Positions 1-8,675 are shown, numbered from the stretch's first letter. The stretch is DNA of 64,000 nt from Pseudoxanthomonas indica (GCF_900167565.1 NZ_FUZV01000002.1:744001-808000); one strand, 5' to 3'. A program made the numbers and translations. Notes: generated by a model from the sequence alone, not told the origin.

Positions 1-242
1 GCAATCGCGCCGAAGATCGGCTGCACCGCGCCCCAGGTGAACTGGCCAATGGCCAAGGCAAGACTTATCGCCGCAATGCCGACGCCGGTGCTTTCGTGGA
101 TGGGGGCGACAAACAGGCCGGTGGTCTGGCGCGCACCCATGGTGATCATCAAAGTGGCTGCGGCTGCCAGCAGCAGGGGCCAATGTCTGGGAGCGTGTGC
201 CGGTGTGGGGGCGACCGTGGATGCGGGCGAGGGCGAAGTCAT
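1..242 (-). CDS. MFS transporter, N-terminal part only
   Basis: The first 80 residues of a major facilitator transporter are visible; the rest lies beyond the window start. After a proline/alanine-rich cytoplasmic leader there is a hydrophobic segment (about residues 22-40) followed by the pattern MGARQTTGLFVAPI and then a second hydrophobic stretch, which matches TM1 and TM2 of 12-TM MFS permeases. Its ATG overlaps the stop codon of the upstream MarR regulator by four bases (ATGA), so the two are translationally coupled. The substrate is unknown. A MarR-controlled MFS pump is a common arrangement for drug or aromatic-compound efflux, but that is inference from context. Confidence 0.85.
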   Translation of the reverse strand, partial: MTSPSPASTVAPTPAHAPRHWPLLLAAAATLMITMGARQTTGLFVAPIHESTGVGIAAISLALAIGQFTWGAVQPIFGAI

Positions 243-676
243 GCCGCCTCCTCCTGCGGACGCAGGCAATCGGTCAGCGCCTGCAGTTCGGCGTGCAGGC
301 GGGCGACGGCTTCCGTGCCAAACGCTTGATCAATTTGTTTCTGTGCGCGCTTCCAATGCGGGCGCGCCAGCTGCAGACGCGCGCGACCCGATTCGCTGAG
401 TTGCAGCAGGCGCTGGCGTGCATCTTCGCCACGTACTTCCAGCAGCCAGCCTTCGTCGAGCAGTGGCTTGAGGTTGCGGCTCAAGGTGCTGCGGTCCATG
501 CCCAGGGCATCGGCCAGATCGCCCAGGGCGCGCGGCGCTTCGGAGGTTCGGCGCAGGATCGAATACTCGTTGAGGCTCAAGTCCACCGCTGCCAACTCGC
601 GGTCGTAAATCTGCGAGACCTGACGAGTGGCGCGGCGCAGGTGGAAACAGGTGCAGGGGCTGGATGTCTCGGCCAT
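239..676 (-). CDS. MarR-family winged-helix transcriptional regulator
   Basis: A 145-residue protein of the usual MarR length. A helix-rich N-terminus is followed by the winged-helix core (about residues 35-100), with the recognition region ALGMDRSTLSRNLKPL and the wing GEDARQRLLQLSESG. Two cysteines lie close to the start (CTCFHLR), as in redox- or ligand-sensing relatives. It is transcribed first in an operon with the MFS transporter and overlaps it by four bases. A perfect 12-bp palindrome sits between its -35 and -10 elements, suggesting autorepression. The ligand is not predictable. Confidence 0.9.
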   Translation of the reverse strand: MAETSSPCTCFHLRRATRQVSQIYDRELAAVDLSLNEYSILRRTSEAPRALGDLADALGMDRSTLSRNLKPLLDEGWLLEVRGEDARQRLLQLSESGRARLQLARPHWKRAQKQIDQAFGTEAVARLHAELQALTDCLRPQEEAA

Positions 677-702
677 GTGCCGGCTCCGGGTGCGGGAACC
701 GG

Positions 703-730
703 ATTATAGGTGCATATGCACATAAAACAA
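703..730 (-). promoter_or_regulatory. marR promoter with embedded palindromic operator
   Basis: On the minus strand, TTGTTT (725-730) and TATAAT (703-708) are separated by 16 bp, a strong sigma-70 type promoter about 25 bp upstream of the MarR start codon. The spacer contains the perfect palindrome GTGCATATGCAC (710-721), placed where a bound dimer would block RNA polymerase. The sequence features are seen directly; assignment to this MarR protein is inferred. Confidence 0.75.
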
Positions 731-891
731 GTCCGGCGGTCGGCCGCGTCGTGCGCGTGGCTCGTTGGCGGCCGAACCGCGGTTTTGCTGGCGCCGTCAT
801 GCAGCCGCAGAGGACTGACACCGGTTGCGGAAAAAGGATTCGGCGCCGACATTGCTGTCGGCGCCGATGGGTGCCCTGATTGAGTGGATGC

Positions 892-3069
892 TCAGAAGTA
901 CGCGCGCAATCCGAACGCCACGCCGCGGCCCGGCAACGGCGCGAAATCGCGCAGCAGCGAGGTGTGCGGGCGTGCCTCCTGGTCGGTCAGGTTGCTGCCG
1001 TCCAGGAACACTTCCCAGCTGGTGGCCGGATGATCCCAGCGATAGGCCAGATGCGCATCGACCAGGGTGTAGCCGGGGCTGGCCTCCTCGTTTTGCGCCA
1101 CCTCGTCCTGCTTGAGGTAGCGCACGCCGCCGAGCGACGCACGCCAGCCGCCCTGCGACCAGTTCACCTCCGCACCCAAACGCGCCGGTGCGATGCGCGG
1201 CAGGTTGCCGCCCTGCGCCAGTTCAACGGTGTAGTGATGCGAGTGATCGCCATGCGGCACGTCGAAGGCCACCTGGCGCGTGCCGCCGCCATCCAGCGTC
1301 GCGCGGACTACGTCGCCGTACAGGCGCAGATCCCAGGCGCCCACGGTCTCGGAGTCGGCCAGCTTGATGCGGGCTTCGGCTTCCATGCCCTTGAACTTGG
1401 CGTCCTGCTGCGTCCACACGCGCACCGGCAGGCCTTCCTCCACGCCGGTGTCGGCCAGGTAGATGAAGTCGTCGAAGTTGGTCTGATACGCGGCAATCTT
1501 GAAATCGACACGATCAGTGTGCGCATGCAGGCCAATCTCGGCGCGCTTGCTGCGCTCCTTGTCGAGGTTGGCGTCGCCGATTTCCACCGACTGCGTGGCC
1601 ACGTGCGTGCCGGCGGCAAACAGTTCTTCGTTGGTCGGCGCGCGCTCGGAGCTGTCCAGGCCAAAGCGCAGATCGAACACCGGGTTAAAGCGCCAGATCG
1701 CCGCGGCGGACAGGCTGGTGACATCGAAGGAACGGCGCTCGCGATCCTGTGGATCCAGCTTGACTTGTTCATGGCGACCGCCCAGTTCCAGCTTCCACGG
1801 TCCGAAGTCTTTTTCCTGCACCACGAACAAGCCCAGCGTGTCAGTGGAGGTGGAGGGCACGAAGGCCTCTTCGCCCACCGCGCTGAAATCGGTCGAGCCC
1901 AGTTGCAGGCCGAACGCGCCCTTCCAACCGTGCCAGGCGTTCTGCACTGCTTCCAGCCGCCATTCGTTGCCCTTGTTGTTGAAGCTCGTGGCCGGCAGGC
2001 CGCCTTCCAGCTCCACATGCTCGTAGTCGTTGTAGGCGCCACGCAGGTTGATCGCCTGCAGGAACGACAGCGGGTTGTAGAAGCCGGCCTTCACGTCGAT
2101 GCGGTTCTGCGCCATGTCGATGCGCACCGGGCCTTCTTCCTCGTGTTCTTCTTCCGGCTCGCCCTCGTGTCCGTGATCGTCATGCACGTGCGCGCCGGCG
2201 GGGATGCCGTAGTTGCTGCGATACGTGCTGGCGGCCACGCCGAAGTACGCTTTGTCGCCCAGCCACGTGGCGCCGACACCGCCGGCGCGCGTTTTCACCG
2301 CGCTGTTGGGCAGGGTGCCGCTCACCTGATCCTCGTGGGCGTGGTCTTCCTCGCCTTCCTCGCCCTCGTGTTCGTCGTGCGATTCGCGGATGGCGAAGCC
2401 GGGGATGTCGTAGTCATCGGTGTCACGCACCAGGCCATCCAGGTGCAACACCCAGTTTCCCTGCACGCCGTCCAGTCGGAACATGCCGCTGCGTTCGTCA
2501 TTGACTGTGTTGCCGCGCAGTTCGACACGCCCGCTCAACGGTTCGTCCGGAAGCGCGTCGGGCAGGCGACCGTCAACCACGTTGACCGCGCCGCCAATCG
2601 CGCCGCTGCCGAACAGCAGCGTGGCCGGGCCCTTGAGTACTTCAATTTGATCGGCCAGGAACGGTTCGATGCTGACCGCGTGGTCGGCGCTGACCGTGGA
2701 GGCGTCCATCGAACCGATGCCGCCGGACAAGACCTGCACGCGCGGGCCTTCCTGGCCACGGATGATCGGCCGACCCACGCCGGTGCCGAAGTAGGTGGTC
2801 TGCACGCCGGGCAGCTTGGCCACGGTGTCGCCCAGGGTCGAGGACTTGGCGCGATCCAGCTCTTCACCCACCAGCACGTCCACCGGCTTGGCCAACGATT
2901 CGGCGCTGCCCCGCAATGGCGAAGCATTGACCACCACGGCGTCCAGATCCTTGGGGGACTGCGGCACGGCATCGGCGGCCACGGCCCAGCCCGGTGACGC
3001 GCCCCCCAGCAGGGCCAGAGAGAGGGCGAGCGAGAGGGGCGAACGGCGACGCAGAGGCTTGCGGGTCAT
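892..3069 (-). CDS. znuD: TonB-dependent outer-membrane receptor, zinc (ZnuD-like) type
   Basis: A 725-residue receptor: a signal peptide (about residues 1-30, ending in WAVAADA), a plug domain with the conserved pattern PIIRGQEGPRVQVL and the IEVLKGPATLLFGSGAIGG block (about 100-165), then a 22-strand barrel ending in the C-terminal phenylalanine of outer-membrane proteins. Two acidic/His-rich extracellular loops, near residues 230-250 and 290-315, contain clusters such as EDHAHED and HVHDDHGHEG. This is the hallmark of zinc-binding TonB receptors such as Neisseria ZnuD. It is divergent from a MerC-like gene, with an AT-rich palindrome between them. Zinc specificity is inferred from the loops; copper or nickel remains possible. 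Confidence 0.88.
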   Translation of the reverse strand: MTRKPLRRRSPLSLALSLALLGGASPGWAVAADAVPQSPKDLDAVVVNASPLRGSAESLAKPVDVLVGEELDRAKSSTLGDTVAKLPGVQTTYFGTGVGRPIIRGQEGPRVQVLSGGIGSMDASTVSADHAVSIEPFLADQIEVLKGPATLLFGSGAIGGAVNVVDGRLPDALPDEPLSGRVELRGNTVNDERSGMFRLDGVQGNWVLHLDGLVRDTDDYDIPGFAIRESHDEHEGEEGEEDHAHEDQVSGTLPNSAVKTRAGGVGATWLGDKAYFGVAASTYRSNYGIPAGAHVHDDHGHEGEPEEEHEEEGPVRIDMAQNRIDVKAGFYNPLSFLQAINLRGAYNDYEHVELEGGLPATSFNNKGNEWRLEAVQNAWHGWKGAFGLQLGSTDFSAVGEEAFVPSTSTDTLGLFVVQEKDFGPWKLELGGRHEQVKLDPQDRERRSFDVTSLSAAAIWRFNPVFDLRFGLDSSERAPTNEELFAAGTHVATQSVEIGDANLDKERSKRAEIGLHAHTDRVDFKIAAYQTNFDDFIYLADTGVEEGLPVRVWTQQDAKFKGMEAEARIKLADSETVGAWDLRLYGDVVRATLDGGGTRQVAFDVPHGDHSHHYTVELAQGGNLPRIAPARLGAEVNWSQGGWRASLGGVRYLKQDEVAQNEEASPGYTLVDAHLAYRWDHPATSWEVFLDGSNLTDQEARPHTSLLRDFAPLPGRGVAFGLRAYF

Positions 3070-3110
3070 GGGATGCGGGGTCCGGGGTGCGTGGGGAGGA
3101 TTTGATGTTA

Positions 3111-3120
3111 TGATATATCA
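3111..3120. promoter_or_regulatory. AT-rich palindrome in divergent znuD/merC promoter region (possible Zur box)
   Basis: TGATATATCA is a perfect 10-bp palindrome set in an AT-rich island (about 3101-3125) inside otherwise very GC-rich DNA. It lies midway between the divergent starts of the TonB receptor and the MerC-like gene, so one site could control both. AT-rich palindromes of this kind are bound by Zur/Fur proteins, but the match to the known Zur consensus is only partial. Confidence 0.45.
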
Positions 3121-3161
3121 CTATCGAAACACAGCCCCCTCCCGGAAGTCATACTTCGCCC

Positions 3162-3569
3162 ATGTCCGAACGATTCCGCCGTTTGCTTGACCGCTTTGGC
3201 GCCACTGGCTCGCTGATCTGCGCCGTGCATTGCGCGCTGACGCCGCTGTTGCTGGCGGCGATTCCCTCCCTGGGCCTGTCGGCTTGGCTGGGCGACGGCT
3301 TCGAGCGCGTGTTCGTGGTGTTTGTCAGTGTGCTTGGTTTGTTCAGCCTGCTCTGGGGCTACCGCCGGCATCGCGCCTTCCGCGCGCTGGGCCTGCTGCT
3401 GCTCGGCCTGCTCACCCTGTGGGCGGGCGTTCTCTATCCGCCGCTGCATCACCCGGTGGTGTTGCACGCCATAGTGATGACGTTGGGCGGCACCCTGGTG
3501 GGCCTGGCCCATGTGCTCAATCTGCGTCTGAACCACTGGCACATCCACGACGCCAGCTGCGCCCATTAA
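3162..3569 (+). CDS. MerC-domain inner-membrane protein
   Basis: A 135-residue protein with four hydrophobic segments (about residues 15-37, 48-65, 70-90 and 95-115). The first helix carries a cysteine-containing pair of motifs (LICAVHCALTP) typical of MerC, and the C-terminus is His/Cys-rich (NHWHIHDASCAH). MerC proteins carry mercury, but stand-alone MerC-domain proteins in this bacterial group often sit next to zinc-responsive TonB receptors. There is no mer operon here, so a role in zinc or other divalent-metal handling is the better guess. The start is the ATG at 3162. Confidence 0.8.
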   Translation: MSERFRRLLDRFGATGSLICAVHCALTPLLLAAIPSLGLSAWLGDGFERVFVVFVSVLGLFSLLWGYRRHRAFRALGLLLLGLLTLWAGVLYPPLHHPVVLHAIVMTLGGTLVGLAHVLNLRLNHWHIHDASCAH

Positions 3570-3672
3570 GGCGCCGCCCATTCGGCGCAAGCCCCTGCTG
3601 TGATAGGCTTTGCGGCCTCGCGCACGTGCCCCGCACGGAGACGCAGCAACTCAATGAATCAGGAGAACGAAG

Positions 3673-3846
3673 ATGGGCAAGGGTGATCGCAAGACGGCCA
3701 AAGGCAAGCGCTATGTGTCCAGCTACGGCAATGCCCGTAAGACCACGGTCGCCAAGGCGGGTGTCGCCGCCACTGCCACCGCCAAGAAGGCTGTGGTGAA
3801 GGCGCCGGTCAAGAAGGCCGTGGCCAAGAAGGCCGTCGCCAAGTAA
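3673..3846 (+). CDS. 30S ribosomal protein THX family protein
   Basis: A 57-residue, extremely basic protein beginning MGKGDRKTAKGKRYVSSYG, the signature of the THX/Thx-like small ribosomal subunit protein. The core is followed by an Ala/Lys/Val-rich tail of repeated KKAV units, a common extension in this family. It binds at the top of the 30S head in Thermus. A Shine-Dalgarno sequence (AGGAGAACGA) sits directly before the ATG, and a strong hairpin terminator follows 48 bases after the stop. Confidence 0.9.
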   Translation: MGKGDRKTAKGKRYVSSYGNARKTTVAKAGVAATATAKKAVVKAPVKKAVAKKAVAK

Positions 3847-3893
3847 GACCCGGCGCATGCCGCGCGGCCGGGCTCGTCCCGGCATGGCGCACG

Positions 3894-3921
3894 AAAAACC
3901 CCGGCTCGCGCCGGGGTTTTT
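3894..3921. terminator. Bidirectional rho-independent terminator
   Basis: A 7-bp GC stem CCCCGGC/GCCGGGG with a TCGC loop is flanked by A5 on the left and T5 on the right, so it can act in both directions. It separates the THX gene from the convergent hutI gene. Confidence 0.9.
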
Positions 3922-3948
3922 CTTTTCCCGCCAAGCGAGGGTGAGGAA

Positions 3949-5178
3949 TCAGGCGACGCGGCGCCCTTCGGCGTACACCGCTTCCACCAGTTCACCGCCC
4001 AGCCAGTACGCCAGCTCGGCGGGGTGGGCCATGTTCCAAAGCACGAAGTCCGCGCGCTGCCCCACCTGCAGGCGCCCGCGATCGGCCAGACCCAGTGCAC
4101 GCGCCGCATGTACGGTGGCGCCGCGCAGCGCTTCCTGCGGGGTCAGGCGGAAATGCGTGCACGCCAGTGACATCGCCAGCCGCAGCGATTGCAGCGGGGA
4201 AGTGCCTGGATTGCAGTCGGTCGCCACCGCCATCGGCACGCCATGTGCGCGGAATGCATCCAGCGGTGGCAAGGTCGTTTCGCGCAGCACATGGAACGCG
4301 CCCGGCAGCAACACGGCCACGGTGCCCGCCGCCGCCATCGCGCGCACGCCGGCCTCCGAGGTGTGCTCCACATGATCGGCGGACAGTCCGCCAAACTCCG
4401 CGACCAACGCGCCGCCGCCACCATCGCTCAACTGGTCGGCATGCAGCTTGACCGGCAAGCCCAGCGCACGCGCCGCCTCGAACACCTTGCGCGTCTGCGC
4501 GACGGTGAAACCAATCCGCTCGCAGAAGGCATCCACCGCATCCACCAGGCCTTCTTCCTGCAGGCGCGGCAGCCATTCGCAGACCGCTTCCACATAGTCG
4601 TCGGCACGGCCGGCAAATTCCGGCGGCAAGGCATGCGCGCCCAGGAAGGTGGTGCGCACGGTAATGCCCAATACCTCACCGATGCGTCGCGCCACCCGCA
4701 ACATCTTGCGTTCGTTGGCGAAATCCAGGCCGTAGCCGGATTTGATTTCCAGGCTGGTGACGCCGTCGCGCAGCAGCGCGCGGGCGCGTGGCAATGAGGC
4801 GTCAAACAGGGCGTCCTCGCTGGCCGCACGCGTGGCGCGCACGCTGGAGACGATGCCGCCCCCGGCGCGCGCAATCTCCTCGTAACTGGCGCCCTGCAAG
4901 CGCTGTTCGAACTCGCTTGCGCGATCGCCGGCAAAGACGGCGTGGGTATGGCAGTCGATTAAACCCGGGGTGATCCAGCGCCCCTGCGCATCGACCACGT
5001 CGCGTTCGCTGCGCCAGGCGTCCGGCACATCCTGCAGCGCGCCGACAAAGTCCAGCCGACCCTGGCGCCAGCCCAGCGCCGCGTCTTCGACGATGCCGTA
5101 GCCCTCGTTGCCGGCCAGGGTGATCAGGCGGGCGCCAACCAGCAGCCCCGTGTGTGCAAGTTCATGAGCCTGTGTCAT
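3949..5178 (-). CDS. hutI: Imidazolonepropionase
   Basis: A 409-residue amidohydrolase that opens the ring of 4-imidazolone-5-propanoate to give N-formimidoyl-L-glutamate, the third step of histidine degradation. The metal-binding [12 protein letters not shown] motif is at about residues 75-86 (His77, His79), followed by the family-specific IKSGYGLD, the FLGAHALP block, the KLHADQLS segment and the late metal ligand in [10 protein letters not shown]. Length and start (MTQAHE) are normal for HutI. It is divergent from hutF across 56 bp, so both probably share control. Confidence 0.97.
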   Translation of the reverse strand: MTQAHELAHTGLLVGARLITLAGNEGYGIVEDAALGWRQGRLDFVGALQDVPDAWRSERDVVDAQGRWITPGLIDCHTHAVFAGDRASEFEQRLQGASYEEIARAGGGIVSSVRATRAASEDALFDASLPRARALLRDGVTSLEIKSGYGLDFANERKMLRVARRIGEVLGITVRTTFLGAHALPPEFAGRADDYVEAVCEWLPRLQEEGLVDAVDAFCERIGFTVAQTRKVFEAARALGLPVKLHADQLSDGGGGALVAEFGGLSADHVEHTSEAGVRAMAAAGTVAVLLPGAFHVLRETTLPPLDAFRAHGVPMAVATDCNPGTSPLQSLRLAMSLACTHFRLTPQEALRGATVHAARALGLADRGRLQVGQRADFVLWNMAHPAELAYWLGGELVEAVYAEGRRVA

Positions 5179-5185
5179 GCCGCCA

Positions 5186-5193
5186 TTCTAGAA
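5186..5193. promoter_or_regulatory. Short palindrome in the hutI/hutF divergent promoter region
   Basis: The 56-bp gap between the divergent hutI and hutF starts contains one perfect palindrome, TTCTAGAA. It is short and does not resemble the usual HutC operator, so it is recorded only as the most obvious candidate site for joint control. Confidence 0.25.
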
Positions 5194-5234
5194 CGCATCT
5201 CGCCTTCGGCCCGGCCAGGGGGGAGAATGCCGGC

Positions 5235-6503
5235 ATGGACAAGATCACTGGCCAGTTGTGGACGCCCGTCGGCTGGACTGACGACTCGCGCTTTTCCGGT
5301 TATGCCGTGCCAGGCATCGCCAACCTGCACTCGCACGCATTCCAGCGGGCGATGGCGGGGTTGGCCGAACGCCAGACGCATCCGGAGGACAGCTTCTGGA
5401 CCTGGCGCGAAACCATGTACCGCTTCGCCGCGCGGATGAATCCCGACAGCCTGTACGCGGTGGCGCGCCAGCTGTACGTGGAAATGCTGGAAGCCGGCTA
5501 CACCAGCGTCTGCGAATTCCACTACCTGCATCACGCGCCGGATGGCCGGCCCTATGCCGAGCCGGCGGCAATGTCGCTGGCCCTGATTGCGGCCGCTCGT
5601 GATACCGGCATCCGCATGACCCTGTTGCCGGTGCTGTACATGAGCGGCGGCTTTGACGGGCGCCCGTTGTCCGAACGCCAGCGCCGCTTTGGCCACAGCG
5701 TGGAGAGTTTCCTTTCCCTGCTGGCCCGCCTGCAACCCGAGCAGGACGAGCGCCTGCGCATCGGCGTCGCCCTGCACAGCCTGCGCGCCGTGCCCGCCGC
5801 ATCCATGCACGAAGTGCTGGCGGAACTGCCTGGCGACATGCGCGTGCATATCCATATTGCCGAACAGATAGGCGAGGTCCAGGACTGCCTGTCGCTGCGC
5901 GGTGCGCGGCCGGTGGAATGGCTGCTGGCCAACGCCCGGGTGGATACGCGCTGGACGCTGGTGCATGCGACCCATCTGACCGAAGCCGAAACCGTGGCCA
6001 TCGCCGACAGCGGCGCCACCGTGGCGATCTGCCCGACCACCGAAGCCAATCTGGGCGATGGCCTGTTCCCGTTTCGCGACTACCTGGACGCGGAAGGCCG
6101 CTGGGGCATCGGCTCGGATTCGCATATCTCGGTGTCGCCGGTGGAAGAACTGCGCTGGCTGGAATACGGCCAGCGGTTGATCACCCGCCACCGCAACATT
6201 GCCGTGCAGGACAGCAACAGCGTCGGCGAATCCTTGCTGCACGGCGTAGTCGCCAGCGCGGCGGCCAGCACCGGCCTGTCCGGCGAAGGCGATTACGTGG
6301 TGCTGGATGACAGCGCCCCGCTGTTTGCCGGGGCGCATGCGCAGGACGTGGTCGACCGCTGGATATTCAGCGGCAATCGTCCGGCGGTGCGCGAGGTGCA
6401 CGTGGGCCATCGCCGCGTGGTGGAGGCGGGACGGCATGCGCAGCACGCGGTGATCGCCAGCGAATACCAGCGCACCCTGCGCGCGTTGCTGGCCGACGCC
6501 TGA
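5235..6503 (+). CDS. hutF: Formimidoylglutamate deiminase
   Basis: A 422-residue amidohydrolase converting N-formimidoyl-L-glutamate to N-formyl-L-glutamate and ammonia, the enzyme that defines the five-step histidine pathway. The N-terminal metal motif NLHSHAFQ is at residues 30-37; further ligands are in VHIHIAEQ, LVHATHL and GIGSDSHIS. The conserved EDSFWTWRE segment is family-specific. The ATG at 5235 is preferred over an in-frame codon 81 bases upstream because it has a purine-rich ribosome site (GGGGGGAGA) at the right distance and starts as HutF proteins usually do. HutG would be needed to finish the pathway and is not in the window. Confidence 0.95.
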   Translation: MDKITGQLWTPVGWTDDSRFSGYAVPGIANLHSHAFQRAMAGLAERQTHPEDSFWTWRETMYRFAARMNPDSLYAVARQLYVEMLEAGYTSVCEFHYLHHAPDGRPYAEPAAMSLALIAAARDTGIRMTLLPVLYMSGGFDGRPLSERQRRFGHSVESFLSLLARLQPEQDERLRIGVALHSLRAVPAASMHEVLAELPGDMRVHIHIAEQIGEVQDCLSLRGARPVEWLLANARVDTRWTLVHATHLTEAETVAIADSGATVAICPTTEANLGDGLFPFRDYLDAEGRWGIGSDSHISVSPVEELRWLEYGQRLITRHRNIAVQDSNSVGESLLHGVVASAAASTGLSGEGDYVVLDDSAPLFAGAHAQDVVDRWIFSGNRPAVREVHVGHRRVVEAGRHAQHAVIASEYQRTLRALLADA

Positions 6504-6506
6504 GCG

Positions 6507-6520
6507 GCGCCAGCTGGCGC
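6507..6520. terminator. Palindromic hairpin between convergent hutF and ogt
   Basis: GCGCCAGCTGGCGC is a perfect 14-bp palindrome in the 25-bp gap between the convergent hutF and ogt genes. It has no T-tract, so it may be only a weak terminator or a transcript-end stabiliser. Confidence 0.4.
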
Positions 6521-6528
6521 ACGCGCAC

Positions 6529-7035
6529 TCAGCCGAACAGATCGCGCGCCGGTAGCGCGCCTTCCAGTTGCAGCAGGAATTGCTTGGTCGGCAGTCCACC
6601 GCCAAAGCCGGTCAAGCTGCCATCGGCGCCGATGACGCGATGGCAAGGCAACACGATCGGCAGTGGATTGCGACCATTGGCGGCGCCAACCGCGCGCATG
6701 GCCGTGGGTTTGGCCACCCGTTGCGCCAATTGCGCATAGCTGATCGTCTGGCCGTAGGGAATGCCGGCCAGCGTCGTCCAGACTTCGCGCTGGAACGGCG
6801 TGCCCTCCGGCGCCAGCGGCAAGTCGAAGTGCTGCCGCTCGCCACGGAAATACTCGGCCAGTTGCCGTTCGGCCTGCCGGATCACCGGCGTGTCGCCCGC
6901 CTGCCACTGCGGCGACGGCGCGATGGGGTGGCGCGGGTTCTCGAATTCGATCACGCGCAGGGCGTGCTCGTCGGCCACCAGCAATAGCGGTCCGACCGGA
7001 CTGTCGATATGGCGAAAGGTGAGCGGTTCGTTCAA
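6529..7035 (-). CDS. ogt: Methylated-DNA--protein-cysteine methyltransferase
   Basis: A 168-residue suicide repair protein that transfers alkyl groups from O6-alkylguanine (and O4-alkylthymine) to its own cysteine. The active-site motif PCHRVIG is present, with the preceding MRAVGAANGRNP block and the downstream GFGGGL segment. The start is a TTG at 7035 whose TTGA overlaps the stop codon of the upstream Ada/AlkA gene, with a purine-rich AGGAAAG ribosome site; there is no usable ATG near it. It therefore supplies, as a separate polypeptide, the C-terminal half missing from the Ada-type protein next door. Confidence 0.93.
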   Translation of the reverse strand: MNEPLTFRHIDSPVGPLLLVADEHALRVIEFENPRHPIAPSPQWQAGDTPVIRQAERQLAEYFRGERQHFDLPLAPEGTPFQREVWTTLAGIPYGQTISYAQLAQRVAKPTAMRAVGAANGRNPLPIVLPCHRVIGADGSLTGFGGGLPTKQFLLQLEGALPARDLFG

Positions 7036-8579
7036 GCGGCTTTCCTGCGTGGTGTCTTTGCTGGCGGGGCTTGCTTGCTGGCGGAGGTAGCGGCGGCCGG
7101 CGCCGTCATGCTGTCGCGCCACAGCTGAATCACCGCGTAGGCACGCCAAGGGCGCCACGCTTCGGCGCGTGCCAGCAGCGCCTTGGCGCTCATGCGGGAT
7201 CCATCCACGGGCACGGCCTTCTGCAGCACCAGGTCTTCGGCCGGAAAGGCGTCCGGATGACCGAGCGCGCGCATCGCCATGTACTGCGCGGTCCACGGAC
7301 CAATGCCGGGCAGGGCCACCCAGCGCGCCACGAAATCCTCCAGCGTGCGCTCGCCGCGGAAATCCACGCGACCGTCGAGCAAGGCGCGCGACATTTCGGT
7401 GATGGTCTGCGCGCGCGCACGGGTCAGGCCGATGCGGGTGAGATCGGCATCGACCAACACCTCCGGTGTCGGGAACAGATGCGCGAGGTGTTCGTCGAAG
7501 GGCGTGACCAGGGCGGTGCCGTAGTGCAGCGCCAGTCGCGAGGTCAGCGTGCGTGCCGCGGCCACGCTGACCTGCTGGCCGATCACCGCGCGCACGGCGA
7601 TTTCGAATCCATCCCAACCACTGGGCAGACGCAGGCCGGGACGCTTGCGCAGCAGCGGGCGCAGGCGCGGGTCCTGCGAAAGCGCGCCTGCGATGACCTC
7701 AGGATCGGCATCCAGATCGAACATCCGCCGCAGCCGGCCGACAATCTCCAGCATCCGTGCCGGACTGGCGCCGTGCAATTCCAGTTTCAGCGCATGCGCC
7801 TGCGCGCCGTCGTCCCAGCGGCTCACACGCAGCCAGCCGGGTGCGCCGGCATCGCCGATCACCCGCGCATAACTGTCGGTGTCCACCCGCTCGACACCGG
7901 GCAGGGCGCGGCCGCGCAGGAAATCCAGCATCGCTGCAAAGTCGTAGGGCGGACGATAGGGCAGGCGCAGCACCACGGCTTCGCCCACCGCCTCGCTCTT
8001 TTGTCGGCGCAGATCCCGCGGCGCCATCCGGTAACTGTCGCGGAAGCTGGCATTGAACCGGCTCAAGCTGCCGAAGCCGGCGGCCAATGCCACCTGGGTG
8101 ATCGGCAGGTGGGTTTCGGTCAGCAACTGCTTGGCGAACAGCAGCCGTCGCGTGCTGTGCACATCGATGGGGCTGGCGCCCAGGCGATCATGGAACAGGC
8201 GACGCAACTGCCGCTCGCCCAGATTCACCGCAGCCGCCAGCTCGCTCAGCGAACGCTCGCCGAGCCAGCCCTGGTCGATCAACTTCAAGGCGCGCGCGAT
8301 GGTTTCATCGCCGCGTCGCCAGGCGCCGTCGGCGGGCGAGAGTTCGGGCCGGCAGCGCAGGCAGGGACGGAAGCCGGCAGCCTCGGCCGCAGCCGCGTGG
8401 CGGTAGTAGGTGACGTTGATCGGCTTGGGTGCCGGCGCCGGGCACACGGGCCGGCAATAGATTCGCGTGCTGGTGACGGCCGTGAAGAACAAACCGTCAA
8501 AGCGCGCGTCCCGACTCATGCGCGCCTGTTCGCAGATGCGTTCATCGGGAAGGTGATCATGCGCGGCGGGTCTGTCCAT
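7032..8579 (-). CDS. Ada-type regulator fused to DNA-3-methyladenine glycosylase (AdaA-AraC-AlkA)
   Basis: A 515-residue multidomain repair protein. Residues about 10-80 form the Ada N-terminal zinc domain with four cysteines (YCRPVC and CLRC), which takes methyl groups from phosphotriesters. Residues about 85-175 are an AraC-type double helix-turn-helix. Residues about 190-300 match the AlkA N-terminal domain, and about 310-480 form an HhH-GPD glycosylase with LPGIGPWTAQYMAMRALG followed by the catalytic aspartate in PAEDL. It thus joins sensing, activation and base excision. The ATG at 8579 (MDRPAAHD) is chosen because the family normally starts near there; an ATG at 8630 is in frame. It is translationally coupled to ogt. 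Confidence 0.93.
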   Translation of the reverse strand: MDRPAAHDHLPDERICEQARMSRDARFDGLFFTAVTSTRIYCRPVCPAPAPKPINVTYYRHAAAAEAAGFRPCLRCRPELSPADGAWRRGDETIARALKLIDQGWLGERSLSELAAAVNLGERQLRRLFHDRLGASPIDVHSTRRLLFAKQLLTETHLPITQVALAAGFGSLSRFNASFRDSYRMAPRDLRRQKSEAVGEAVVLRLPYRPPYDFAAMLDFLRGRALPGVERVDTDSYARVIGDAGAPGWLRVSRWDDGAQAHALKLELHGASPARMLEIVGRLRRMFDLDADPEVIAGALSQDPRLRPLLRKRPGLRLPSGWDGFEIAVRAVIGQQVSVAAARTLTSRLALHYGTALVTPFDEHLAHLFPTPEVLVDADLTRIGLTRARAQTITEMSRALLDGRVDFRGERTLEDFVARWVALPGIGPWTAQYMAMRALGHPDAFPAEDLVLQKAVPVDGSRMSAKALLARAEAWRPWRAYAVIQLWRDSMTAPAAATSASKQAPPAKTPRRKAA

Positions 8580-8675
8580 GCGGTGCAGGCTAGCACCGCC
8601 TGTGGGCCATGACTCCCTGTTTTCGGACATCAATACCTGCCGTCACCGAGCCCTGCGGGCAGGCGGTTCGCGGCC

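Noticed and set aside
880..2997. 705-residue open frame on the + strand
   Set aside because: Lies antisense to the TonB receptor, is Ala/Arg/His/Gln-rich low complexity and has no domain; the minus-strand receptor is complete and well conserved.
7036..7617. Extension of the Ogt frame to 362 residues
   Set aside because: The extension is the alternative frame of the AlkA domain; Ogt begins at the TTG that overlaps the upstream stop codon.
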